In this document: in pieces, positions 1-6,913 of the stretch | How the letters are laid out: every line of letters begins with the position of its first letter | Numbering within the stretch: the first letter of the stretch is position 1 | Assembly: GCA_902806215.1 (NCBI GenBank) | Contig: CADCVT010000205.1 | Coordinates: 1-16,001 of the forward strand | DNA: 16,001 bases | Direction: 5' to 3' | DNA from: an uncultured Solirubrobacteraceae bacterium | GTDB taxonomy: Bacteria > Actinomycetota > Thermoleophilia > Solirubrobacterales > Solirubrobacteraceae | Notes under the pieces: model-generated | What the model saw: the letters and a program-made list of their open reading frames with translations, nothing else | Database searches by the model: none | What the model was told of the DNA's origin: nothing | Made by a program: the position numbers and the translations under genes

Positions 1-710
1 CGCCACCGCAAGTGCGCGACCGGCTCGCGGTTCCGCTTGCCGCAGGCTCGCTGCCGCTGGCGAGCTGGGTCGCCGAGCCGCGACTGCCGGGCTCTCCGCT
101 CCCTCTCCCGATCGCGCCGGCGCTCCTCGCCGACACCGTCAACTTCCTCGCCGAGCTGTTCACCGCGGTCTCGCACGACGCGCCCCGTTCCTCGTTGGCC
201 GACGCCGCCGACGTCGTCGCCGCGGCCGTGCCGGCGCCTCAAGCGGCTGCGGTGGGGGCTCTGGCCGATCGGCTCGAGGAGCGCTTGTCCGGTCTCCCTC
301 GCGGGTTCGCGCACGGCGACTTCTGGGCGACGAACCTGCTCGTCGACAGCGGTCGCCTCACGGGCGTCGTCGACTGGAGCGGCGCCGGGGGCGGCCGGTT
401 GCCGCTCGCCGACCTCCTGCACCTCGTGACGTCCGAACAGGTCTCGCGCACGGAACGGCCGCTGGGCGAGGTCGTGACGGGGTGGCTCCTGCCGGCGGCG
501 CAGCGTGGTGCCCTACCCGGCGTCTCCGCTCTGTGCGGATCGCTCGGCCTTGCTCTCGAGGGCGCCGTGGTCCGTGATCTCGCGATCGCCTACTGGCTGG
601 AGCACGTCGCGTTCCACCTCTCCTCGTACGCCGACCGCGCCATGCGGCCGGGGTGGCTCGGGCCGAACGTCGTTGAGGTCATCAGTTCGATCGTCGACAC
701 TGGTTTGTGA
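1..710 (+). CDS. Aminoglycoside phosphotransferase (APH)/choline kinase-like protein, 5'-truncated by window edge
   Basis: C-terminal part of a protein-kinase-like small-molecule phosphotransferase. The Brenner-type catalytic loop reads HGDFWATNLL, followed by VVDWSG, which supplies the metal-binding Asp. Counted from the first in-frame GTG at position 12, the loop is at residues 101-110 and the DW at 121-122. The frame is open leftwards past that GTG to the window edge, and the N-terminal ATP-binding lobe is missing, so the true start lies outside the window. The stop is TGA at 708-710. Substrate cannot be told: the family includes sugar, choline and aminoglycoside kinases. It converges on the flippase gene with 80 bp between them. 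At the edge of a glycan locus a sugar kinase role is possible, but this is inference. It should not be read as a resistance gene on this evidence. Confidence 0.85.
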   Translation, partial: PPQVRDRLAVPLAAGSLPLASWVAEPRLPGSPLPLPIAPALLADTVNFLAELFTAVSHDAPRSSLADAADVVAAAVPAPQAAAVGALADRLEERLSGLPRGFAHGDFWATNLLVDSGRLTGVVDWSGAGGGRLPLADLLHLVTSEQVSRTERPLGEVVTGWLLPAAQRGALPGVSALCGSLGLALEGAVVRDLAIAYWLEHVAFHLSSYADRAMRPGWLGPNVVEVISSIVDTGL

Positions 711-790
711 AACATTCGTCAGCCTTCAAGTCGCACTCAGCAGCGAGTACCCGGCCGCCGGCGATTCGTTCGACATCGACGACATCCAGC

Positions 791-2134
791 TCACCCGGCC
801 CTCACCAGGCGCCGTAGGGGGCCGCGCAGGCGCGTCCAGAGCGGCGCGAGTTCGTTGCCGCGGGGAATGAGATCGGTCCATCTGCCGCCGAGCGTCCGGA
901 TGAACAGCACCGCGACCGCAAGGCCCCCGGCCGTGTAGCCGGCGGCCGAGGCGATGGCGGCGCCCATTCCTCCGTGCTCGGGGATGAGCAGGACGTCGAG
1001 CACGATGATCACGACGAAGGCGACGGCGACGGCGGAGGTCTCGCGCAGGGGCCTGCCCTGCGCGGTCAGCACCGAGCCGAGCAGCTTGAGCGCCGCGATC
1101 CCAAAGCTCCCGAGCAGGAGCACCCGTATCTGGCCCGTCGCGTCGGAGAACTCGGGCCCGAAGACCGTCTCGGCCAGGAACGGAGCGAACGCGGCCATGA
1201 CCGCCCCGGCGAGGACGGTCAGAAGGACGGTCGCGCGGAAGACCATCGAGGAATGTCGCGAGGCCGCCTCGCGGTCGGCCCGGGTGACGTCGCCCCGCTG
1301 CGCGGCCGACAGGGCGCTCGGCAGGAAGAAGAGCGCTTCGGTCCACGCGACCGCGACGCTGTAGACGCCGAGCTGCGCGTTGCTGCCGAGCGAACCCACG
1401 ATCCACTGATCGACGCGGTAGTTGCTCGCGTAGAGCACGCGGCCCGCGTGCGCCTGCGCGCCGAAGCGGGCCGCGTCGCGGGCGAGCCGGGCGTCCGGGC
1501 GTCCGAAGCCGCCGAGCCGCCGCAGTACGTAGACGCCGAGGACCAGCGTCGCGATGATCTGGCCGCCGATCCACGAGGCGAGGGCAAGGCCGACGGTGAG
1601 CTGCCCGGTCAGGGCGAGGATGCCGTTGGCGGCGACGTTGAGGATGGGCGTGACGAGCCACGCGCCGTTGTACGCGGCAAAGCCGTAGTGGACGAGCACC
1701 ACGGCCTGCAGGCACGCCTGGAGGATCAGCATCGGCACGGCCGCCAGCGCGACCCACCGCAGCGTCGCGGAGACGTCGCCGCCTGCGTCCGGGACGAGCG
1801 CGACGAGAGCGGCGACCACACCGATCGCGCCGAGCCCTGCCAGCAGCGACACGACGACCGCGTTCGTGACCAGCCGCGGTGTCAGCTCGGGCTTGCGGCC
1901 CGCGAAGTTGGAGCTCGCCTGTGGGATCCCGAACGCCGCCATCTGCGACGTCAGGGCGGCGACCGTGGTCAGGAACGCGATCTCACCGCGGCCGTCGGCG
2001 TCGAGCGCGCGCGCGACGATGAGGACGTTGACCAGCGAGAGCGCGGCGACCGTCAGGTTCGTCGCATACGTCCCGACGGCCGAGGCGAAGAAGGAGGAGC
2101 GGCGCTCGGGGCCGCCCTCCGCGCGGCCGGCCAC
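791..2134 (-). CDS. Wzx-like oligosaccharide flippase (MOP superfamily)
   Basis: A 447-residue polytopic membrane protein with about 12 hydrophobic segments spread over residues 15-415, the usual size and pattern of polysaccharide-biosynthesis flippases that move undecaprenyl-PP-linked repeat units across the membrane. Family-like features include the first helix around NLTVAALSLVNVLIVARAL with GRGE after it, and the mid-protein YRVDQWIVGSLG followed by LGVYSVAVAWTE (residues 239-266). The C-terminal tail (about 418-447) is Arg-rich and probably cytoplasmic. The start is GTG, one base after the TGA of the upstream deacetylase gene (TGA-C-GTG), so it is probably translated by coupling. It is the last gene of the five-gene minus-strand operon. 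The exact lipid-linked substrate is unknown. A lipid II flippase is less likely given the neighbours. Confidence 0.88.
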   Translation of the reverse strand: MAGRAEGGPERRSSFFASAVGTYATNLTVAALSLVNVLIVARALDADGRGEIAFLTTVAALTSQMAAFGIPQASSNFAGRKPELTPRLVTNAVVVSLLAGLGAIGVVAALVALVPDAGGDVSATLRWVALAAVPMLILQACLQAVVLVHYGFAAYNGAWLVTPILNVAANGILALTGQLTVGLALASWIGGQIIATLVLGVYVLRRLGGFGRPDARLARDAARFGAQAHAGRVLYASNYRVDQWIVGSLGSNAQLGVYSVAVAWTEALFFLPSALSAAQRGDVTRADREAASRHSSMVFRATVLLTVLAGAVMAAFAPFLAETVFGPEFSDATGQIRVLLLGSFGIAALKLLGSVLTAQGRPLRETSAVAVAFVVIIVLDVLLIPEHGGMGAAIASAAGYTAGGLAVAVLFIRTLGGRWTDLIPRGNELAPLWTRLRGPLRRLVRAG

Positions 2135-2135
2135 G

Positions 2136-2900
2136 TCAGCCTCCAGGCGACGTGTACGCGGTGCGGCCGGCCGAGCGGCCGATGCCGCCTTGGAACTGAC
2201 GCAGTCGGATCGCCGCCTTCGCGGCGAACCGCCACGGGGTGTCGTCGCGGTAGATCGCCACGCGCGGCCAGGTGAAGCGGTCGTGGTCGCGCACGGGATG
2301 CCAGAGCGCCGCGGCCGTCTCGTACCCGGCGGCCTCGGTCGCCTCGGCCACCTGTTCGATCACGCCGCCATAGGGATACGCGATCGACCGGCACGGCCGG
2401 CCCAGCTCCTCTGCGAGGCGGGCCTTGGACTCGACGAGCTCGCGGTCGAGGTCGGGCTGCTCGACGCTCGGCAGGTATGGATGGCTCATCGTGTGCGAGC
2501 CGATCTCCCATCCTCGCCAGGTCAGCCAGCGCAGGTCATCCCAGTCCATCGGGCACAGCTCGTGCTCGTCGGGCGTCCCGAGCCAGTTCTCGATCCCGTC
2601 CCAGGACATCGGGCTGTCCTGCCCCACGTAGTCCGTCGGGACGAAGACCGTGGCGGGGACGCCGAGCCGCGACAGCACCGGATAGGCCTGTTCGCGCATC
2701 GAGCGGTACCCGTCGTCGAAGGTCACGGAGAGCGTGTATCGCGCCGGCGGGGCGGTGACGGCCTGATGGTAGGTCGCAGGGCGATAGCCGAGCCTCAGCA
2801 GGCGGCTCACCTGCCATTCGAGCTGTGAGGGAGTCACCGCAAGCTCGCTGTCCCAGGTGGAGCTGACGGCGTGGTAGCAGAGGACCAGGACGTGCGCCAA
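2136..2900 (-). CDS. NodB-type polysaccharide deacetylase family protein (carbohydrate esterase 4-like)
   Basis: A 254-residue protein with the NodB motifs in order: TFDDGY at 60-65 (catalytic and metal Asp), SHTMSH at 135-140 (metal-binding His136 and His140), YPYGG at 175-179 and WPRVAI at 211-216 (motif with the Arg that tunes the catalytic Asp). Such enzymes remove N-acetyl (or O-acetyl) groups from sugars with a divalent metal. There is no signal peptide or membrane anchor: it begins MAHVLVLCYHAVS, already the first beta strand of the domain. It may therefore act in the cytoplasm on the growing lipid-linked oligosaccharide. The chosen start is TTG, three bases after the TGA of the GT2 gene, because no other start keeps the conserved first strand. 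It lies between the glycosyltransferase and flippase genes in the operon. Confidence 0.9.
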   Translation of the reverse strand: MAHVLVLCYHAVSSTWDSELAVTPSQLEWQVSRLLRLGYRPATYHQAVTAPPARYTLSVTFDDGYRSMREQAYPVLSRLGVPATVFVPTDYVGQDSPMSWDGIENWLGTPDEHELCPMDWDDLRWLTWRGWEIGSHTMSHPYLPSVEQPDLDRELVESKARLAEELGRPCRSIAYPYGGVIEQVAEATEAAGYETAAALWHPVRDHDRFTWPRVAIYRDDTPWRFAAKAAIRLRQFQGGIGRSAGRTAYTSPGG

Positions 2901-2903
2901 CGC

Positions 2904-3914
2904 TCAGTCCCCCGTGCCCCGAACGAGCCGCGGCAGCGCCCGCAGCATCCCCACCGCGTACCCCGCGTGCAACGCGACCATCGCGTAGGCGACGATCGGA
3001 GCGAGTGTCCACCGGCTCCGACCGGCCGCGGCGAGGGCTGCCGCCGTGACGGCGGCCCCGTAGGTGGCCACGCCCGCGCCGAGCAGCCGGCGTGCGGCAC
3101 GCGAGAACGGCGACAGGGTCAGCAGCGCCGCGCCGCCGGCCAGCGCCGCCGCCGGCGCCACGTGGTGTGGCTTGAGGTAGGACGGATGGCTCTGCACGAC
3201 GCGCACCCGCGCCGCGCCGTAGTTGCGGTACTGGCGGTAGGCCGCCTTCCACGTCGGCCGGGTGATGTAGTGGAAGACGATGCGCGTGTCGAGCGCGATC
3301 TGGTGACCCGCCTGGCGCAGGCGCCAGTTGACCTCCTCGTCCTCGCCGTAGTTCATCTCGGCGTCGAACGACCCCACAGCGAGGAGCGGCTCGCGGCGGT
3401 AGACGCCGCACTGGACCGTGTCGACCAGGGCGAGTTGCGTCGAGCCTGCGTACTCGCTGGCACCGACGCCGACGCGGGAGCCGCGCGCGAGCGCGACCGC
3501 ACGGCCGAAGGTGGTCTCACCCTCCTGGATGGGGCGGCCACCGACGCAGGCCACGCTGGGGCCGCCGGCGGCGAACGCCTCGGCCGAGCGGCGAAGGTAG
3601 TCGTGCTCCGGCCAGCCGTGGGCGTCGATCTTGGCGACGAGGTCGCCGGAGCAGCGCTCGATCGCGACGTTCAGTGCCTCGGGCAGGTTCAGCCGACGGC
3701 CGTCCGCGATGACCTCGATGCGGTCGTCCTGCTCGGCGTGCGCGTGGACCCTGGCCACGGTGCCGTCGTCCGAGCCGCCGTCGACGACCCAGATCCGCAC
3801 GCGTTCGGACGGGTAGTCCTGGCTGCGGACGGCGTCCAGGCAACGGTCGATGTACCGCTCCTCGTTGTACGTCGAGACGACGACGTCGACTGTCGGGAGC
3901 GGCTCGGCGGTCAC
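2904..3914 (-). CDS. Family 2 glycosyltransferase, ExoA-like, with C-terminal membrane segments
   Basis: A 336-residue inverting GT-A glycosyltransferase. VVVSTYNEERYIDRCLDAV (11-29) and VVDGGSDDGT (43-52) form the nucleotide-binding half. KIDAHGWPEHDYL (95-107) replaces the classical DxD. FDAEMNYGEDEEVNWRLR (183-200) carries the catalytic-base ED pair. The sequence pattern RRLNLPEALN, VDTVQCGVYRRE and the long ITRPTWKAAYRQYRNYGAARVRV stretch resembles succinoglycan ExoA-type enzymes, which add a sugar to a lipid-linked acceptor. Residues about 253-325 hold two or three hydrophobic segments that would anchor it in the membrane. The GTG start overlaps the TGA of the nucleotidylyltransferase gene by four bases (GTGA). 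The frame is open much further upstream, but that stretch lies within the preceding gene and has no family similarity. Donor and linkage are unknown. Confidence 0.9.
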   Translation of the reverse strand: MTAEPLPTVDVVVSTYNEERYIDRCLDAVRSQDYPSERVRIWVVDGGSDDGTVARVHAHAEQDDRIEVIADGRRLNLPEALNVAIERCSGDLVAKIDAHGWPEHDYLRRSAEAFAAGGPSVACVGGRPIQEGETTFGRAVALARGSRVGVGASEYAGSTQLALVDTVQCGVYRREPLLAVGSFDAEMNYGEDEEVNWRLRQAGHQIALDTRIVFHYITRPTWKAAYRQYRNYGAARVRVVQSHPSYLKPHHVAPAAALAGGAALLTLSPFSRAARRLLGAGVATYGAAVTAAALAAAGRSRWTLAPIVAYAMVALHAGYAVGMLRALPRLVRGTGD

Positions 3915-4651
3915 TTCTTGAGCGAGCGGACGAGGAGCCGCCGCGGCGGCACGACGTCGTGGTCGAAGAGCTTCGTGTCCTCGACCGCCCGTTCGTACTC
4001 GTCGAGTGTCCCGATGTCGTACCACTCGGCGTCTGTCTTGTACGCGGCGACGTGCTCTCCTGCCGCGAGCAGCCGGTGCACGAGATCCGGGAACTGGCAG
4101 GCGCCCTCCGCGGGGAGGTACTCGAGCGCACGCGGCTCGTACACGTAGATCCCCATGCTGACGTCGTAGTCGAGCTTCGGCTTCTCGCGGTAGCCGACGA
4201 CGCGGGCGCCGTCGCTGTCGATCACGCCGAGGTCGATGTCCACCCGCTTGGTGTGCATCGCGATCGTGAGGATGGCACCCTGCTCGCGGTGGAACGCGAT
4301 CAGCTCGGTGTAGTCGACCGCGGTGAGGATGTCGCCGTTCATGGCGATGAAGGTGTCGTCGAGGTCGGGGACCGTGTTCAGCGCGCCGGCGGTTCCGAGC
4401 GGCTCGTTCTCCCAATGCCAGCCGAGCTCGACCTCATCGGGCAGGATCCCCTCCTGCGTGAAGTAGAGCTGGATGAGCTCGCCGAGATGGCTGACGCACA
4501 GGTCGACCTTGGTCACGCCGTGCTTGGTCAGGCGCCCGATGATGTGCTCGAGGATCGGACGGTCGCCCACCGGCACGAGCGGCTTGGGGATGATCGTCGT
4601 ATACGGGCGGAGACGGGTACCGAGGCCACCCGCCAGGATCACGGCTCTCAT
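3911..4651 (-). CDS. NDP-sugar pyrophosphorylase (sugar-1-phosphate nucleotidylyltransferase)
   Basis: A 246-residue single-domain nucleotidylyltransferase that makes NDP-sugar from NTP and sugar-1-phosphate in the cytoplasm. Signature GGLGTRLRPYT at 8-18, PKPLVPVGDRPI at 22-33, NEPLGTAGAL at 82-91, NGDILT at 105-110 (metal Asp), EKP at 156-158 and WYDIGT at 210-215 are all intact. It lacks a left-handed beta-helix domain, so it is of the short RmlA/PtmE/mannose-1-phosphate guanylyltransferase-like type. The start is the ATG giving MRAVILAGG; it overlaps the dehydratase stop (ATGA), and an in-frame extension upstream is not needed. Coupling to a LegB-like dehydratase suggests it supplies that enzyme's nucleotide sugar. 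By analogy with PtmE/LegB in Campylobacter this could be an NDP-GlcNAc, but neither base nor sugar can be read from the sequence. Confidence 0.93.
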   Translation of the reverse strand: MRAVILAGGLGTRLRPYTTIIPKPLVPVGDRPILEHIIGRLTKHGVTKVDLCVSHLGELIQLYFTQEGILPDEVELGWHWENEPLGTAGALNTVPDLDDTFIAMNGDILTAVDYTELIAFHREQGAILTIAMHTKRVDIDLGVIDSDGARVVGYREKPKLDYDVSMGIYVYEPRALEYLPAEGACQFPDLVHRLLAAGEHVAAYKTDAEWYDIGTLDEYERAVEDTKLFDHDVVPPRRLLVRSLKK

Positions 4652-5670
4652 ATGACGTACTCCGAGGTCTTGAAGCGGTGGGCGTTCTCCTGCACCCACT
4701 CAATCGTCCGCGCGAGCCCGTCCTGAAGGGGGACCTGCGGCGACCAGCCCATGACCTCGAGGGCCTGGTCGGGGGCCGAGAGCAGCAGCTGCACCTCACT
4801 TTTCGCCGGTCGCACGCGGGCTTCGTCGAGCTCGACCTCGAGCGTGCGACCCAGCGACTCGCCGATGAGCTGCACGAGATCGCCCACGGAGACGGCCTCG
4901 CCGGTGCCGAGCTGGATCGTCCTGCCGATGGCGGCGTCCGAGGACGCCGCGGCGATGAACCCGGCAACGGTGTCCTCCACGAACGTGAGGTCGCGGCGCG
5001 GGTCGAGCGATCCCAGCTTCAGCCGGTCGCCGTAGACCGCCTGCGAGATGATCGTGGGGATGATCGCGCGCGCCGACTGGTGCGGTCCGTACGTGTTGTA
5101 CGGACGCACGATCGTCGCCGGCAGCTCGTGCGAGCGGTAGAAGCTGTCGACCAGCGCGTCGGCGCCGATCTTGCTCGCCGAGTACGGGGACTGCGCCTGC
5201 AGGGGGTGATCCTCGGTGATCGGGACCGTCAGCGCCGTACCGTAGACCTCGCTCGTGGAGGTGTGGATCACCCGCTGGGTCCCCTGGTCGAGGGCGGCCT
5301 GGGCGACGTTGAGCGTGCCCAGGACGTTCGTCTCGAAGAAGTCGCGGGGGTTGACGTACGAGTACGGGATCGCGATCTGGGCGCCGAGGTGCATGACCCA
5401 GTGGCAGTCGCGGACGGCGCGGCCGACCGACTCCGGATCGCGAAGATCGCCGAGTACGACGTCCATCTCGGACACCAGAGCCTGGTCGTGCCACTCGAGC
5501 GTTCCGCGGTCGTTGCGCGAGTTGTACCGGACGAGCGCGCGCACCTCGGCGCCATCGCGGACGAGGCGGGTGGCCAGATGCCCGCCGATGAAGCCGCCGG
5601 CTCCGGTCACGAGGACGCGACGGCCGTTGAGGTCGGTGCTGCTGGGATCAGGTGCCAAGGTCTCTTCCAC
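4648..5670 (-). CDS. NAD-dependent epimerase/dehydratase, LegB-like (extended SDR)
   Basis: A 340-residue extended short-chain dehydrogenase. The NAD-binding GAGGFIG is at 23-29, and the active site has TSTSEVYG at 137-144 with YSASK at 163-167 (Tyr163, Lys167). The stretches VRYNSRNDRGTLEW, IPYSYVNPRDFFETNVLGTLN and RPYNTYGPHQSARAIIPTII are very like the LegB clade of NDP-GlcNAc 4,6-dehydratases from legionaminic-acid cassettes. The retained Glu (E141) in SEVYG fits a 4,6-dehydratase, although the usual preceding Asp is Ser, as I recall from LegB-like proteins. It would convert the nucleotide sugar to the 4-keto-6-deoxy form used by the aminotransferase encoded divergently. The GTG start gives a short leader before the Rossmann fold. 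First gene of the minus-strand operon. A 4-epimerase role remains possible. Confidence 0.9.
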   Translation of the reverse strand: MEETLAPDPSSTDLNGRRVLVTGAGGFIGGHLATRLVRDGAEVRALVRYNSRNDRGTLEWHDQALVSEMDVVLGDLRDPESVGRAVRDCHWVMHLGAQIAIPYSYVNPRDFFETNVLGTLNVAQAALDQGTQRVIHTSTSEVYGTALTVPITEDHPLQAQSPYSASKIGADALVDSFYRSHELPATIVRPYNTYGPHQSARAIIPTIISQAVYGDRLKLGSLDPRRDLTFVEDTVAGFIAAASSDAAIGRTIQLGTGEAVSVGDLVQLIGESLGRTLEVELDEARVRPAKSEVQLLLSAPDQALEVMGWSPQVPLQDGLARTIEWVQENAHRFKTSEYVI

Positions 5671-5679
5671 GGTGATGCG

Positions 5680-5685
5680 AGCCTA
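5680..5685 (-). promoter_or_regulatory. Possible -10 element for the dehydratase operon
   Basis: On the minus strand TAGGCT (fits TANNNT) sits nine bases upstream of the GTG start of the dehydratase gene, so transcription would begin about two or three bases before the start codon. No convincing -35 was found. The weak Shine-Dalgarno upstream of this GTG agrees with a nearly leaderless transcript. Prediction only. Confidence 0.28.
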
Positions 5686-5724
5686 GCCGCGTGCCCCTAC
5701 TTCATCGGCGCGCGTGGCGCGTTC

Positions 5725-5755
5725 TTGAGGCCGGACCGCGATCGCCCGCTACCGT
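5725..5755 (+). promoter_or_regulatory. Possible promoter for the aminotransferase operon
   Basis: TTGAGG at 5725-5730 resembles a -35 box. TACCGT at 5750-5755, 19 bases further on, fits a TANNNT -10. The -10 ends seven bases before the TTG at 5763, so the transcript would start at or next to that codon, which would make it leaderless. The region lies in the 92-bp divergent gap between the dehydratase and aminotransferase operons, where a promoter is expected. Confidence 0.35.
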
Positions 5756-5762
5756 CCGAGGC

Positions 5763-6908
5763 TTGACAGCGTGGCAGGTACCCTTGGCGGACGTGATCGT
5801 CTCCGACGACGATCTTGCAGCCGTCGTCGCGACCTACCGGTCGGGGTGGCTCAGCATGGGGCCCCAGACTGAGGTCCTCGAGAGCGCGTTCGCCGAGTAC
5901 ACGGGCGCCAAGCACGCTCTCGCTGTCGCCAACGGCACGGCGGGCCTGCACCTGATCTGCGCGGCGACCGGTTTGCGGCCCGGCGACGAGGTCGTGGTCC
6001 CGTCGATGACATTCGTCGCGTCGGTCAACGCGATCGCCTACACCGGCGCCACGCCCGTCTTCGCCGATGTCGCGTCGGTGACCGAGCCCTGGCTGTCGGC
6101 CGCATCGGTCGAAGCGGTCCTCACTCCGCGTACGCGCGCGGTGATGCAGGTCGCCTACGCGGGGCACTCCGGCGAGACCGAGGCGCTCGCTGCCCTGTGC
6201 TCCGATCGAAGTCTGACCCTGCTCGAGGACGCCGCCCACGCGGCCGGGTCGCGGCTGAAGGGTCGGCACCTCGGGACCTTCGGCCTAGCGTCGGCGTTCT
6301 CGCTCTTCTCGAACAAGAACCTCGCCGTCGGCGAGGGCGGCCTGGTCGTGACCGACGACGATGACGTGGCGGCCCAGGTGCGACTGCTGCGGTCGCACGG
6401 CATGACGACCATGAGCTGGCAGCGGCACAAGGGCCACGCCACGAGCTATGACGTCGTCGCGCTGGGCTACAACTATCGGCTCGACGAGCCGCGTGCCGCG
6501 CTCGCGCGCAATCGCCTCGGGCGACTGGATGCCGAGAACGCGCAGCGGGGCGCGCTCGACGCTCGGTACCGCGACGCGCTCTCCGGCCACGACGTGCTCT
6601 GCGCCCTCGAGCCGGTCGACGAGCTGCAGTCGGCGCACCACCTCTTCACGATCGTGCTGCCCGAGGGCACCGACCGCGACGCTTTCCGCGCGTCGCTTGC
6701 GGAGCGCCGCGTCCAGACGAGCGTGCACTACCCGCCGTCGCATCGCTTCTCCATCTACGAGGGCGAGCACGGACCGCTCGACGTGACTGAGGCCTACGGC
6801 GACCGGACGGTCACCCTCCCCCTCTTCGCGCACATGACCGAGCAGCAGCAGGACCTCGTGACCGATGCGGTCAGCCACGCACTGACTCCGCGAACCCGCG
6901 CCGCATAG
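5763..6908 (+). CDS. DegT/DnrJ/EryC1 family PLP-dependent sugar aminotransferase
   Basis: A 381-residue aminotransferase of the family that converts nucleotide-linked keto sugars to amino sugars using glutamate or glutamine. Visible are VPLADVIVSDDDLAAVV and SGWLSMGP at the N-terminus, NGTAGLHL (57-64), EDAAHA (155-160, PLP-binding Asp156), SNKNLAVGEGG with the Schiff-base Lys185, GYNYRLDE (235-242) and HYPPSH (322-327). The start chosen is TTG. An upstream in-frame GTG at 5691 would add 24 residues with much lower third-position GC and no family similarity. A GTG at 5793 would remove the conserved VPLAD segment. It faces the dehydratase/nucleotidylyltransferase operon and probably aminates their 4-keto product. 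The GNAT gene follows after five bases. A C-3 rather than C-4 amination cannot be excluded. Confidence 0.9.
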   Translation: MTAWQVPLADVIVSDDDLAAVVATYRSGWLSMGPQTEVLESAFAEYTGAKHALAVANGTAGLHLICAATGLRPGDEVVVPSMTFVASVNAIAYTGATPVFADVASVTEPWLSAASVEAVLTPRTRAVMQVAYAGHSGETEALAALCSDRSLTLLEDAAHAAGSRLKGRHLGTFGLASAFSLFSNKNLAVGEGGLVVTDDDDVAAQVRLLRSHGMTTMSWQRHKGHATSYDVVALGYNYRLDEPRAALARNRLGRLDAENAQRGALDARYRDALSGHDVLCALEPVDELQSAHHLFTIVLPEGTDRDAFRASLAERRVQTSVHYPPSHRFSIYEGEHGPLDVTEAYGDRTVTLPLFAHMTEQQQDLVTDAVSHALTPRTRAA

Positions 6909-6913
6909 GCTCC

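Noticed and set aside
1..710. Aminoglycoside resistance gene
   Set aside because: Only the general kinase-loop motifs are seen and the N-lobe is missing. The family has many non-resistance members and the context is glycan synthesis.
711..790. Bidirectional terminator between the convergent kinase and flippase genes
   Set aside because: A short GC-rich near-palindrome (around 751-762) exists but has no U-tract and a very short stem; not enough to call.
974..2275. Long plus-strand open frame antisense to the flippase gene
   Set aside because: Its translation is Arg/Asp/Gly/His-rich low-complexity sequence typical of the opposite strand of high-GC genes. The minus-strand frame encodes a clear membrane protein.
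2904..4415. A 503-codon version of the GT2 gene
   Set aside because: The extra 167 N-terminal codons are the shadow of the nucleotidylyltransferase gene; the GT-A fold begins right after the GTG at 3914.
2871..4726. Long plus-strand open frames antisense to the GT2 and nucleotidylyltransferase genes
   Set aside because: No domain or motif is seen, and the composition is that of a GC-rich shadow. The minus-strand genes carry complete catalytic motifs.
5763..5768. Perfect TTGACA as a -35 box
   Set aside because: No -10 is found at 16-19 bases, and the site coincides with the chosen start codon of the aminotransferase. The match is likely chance.
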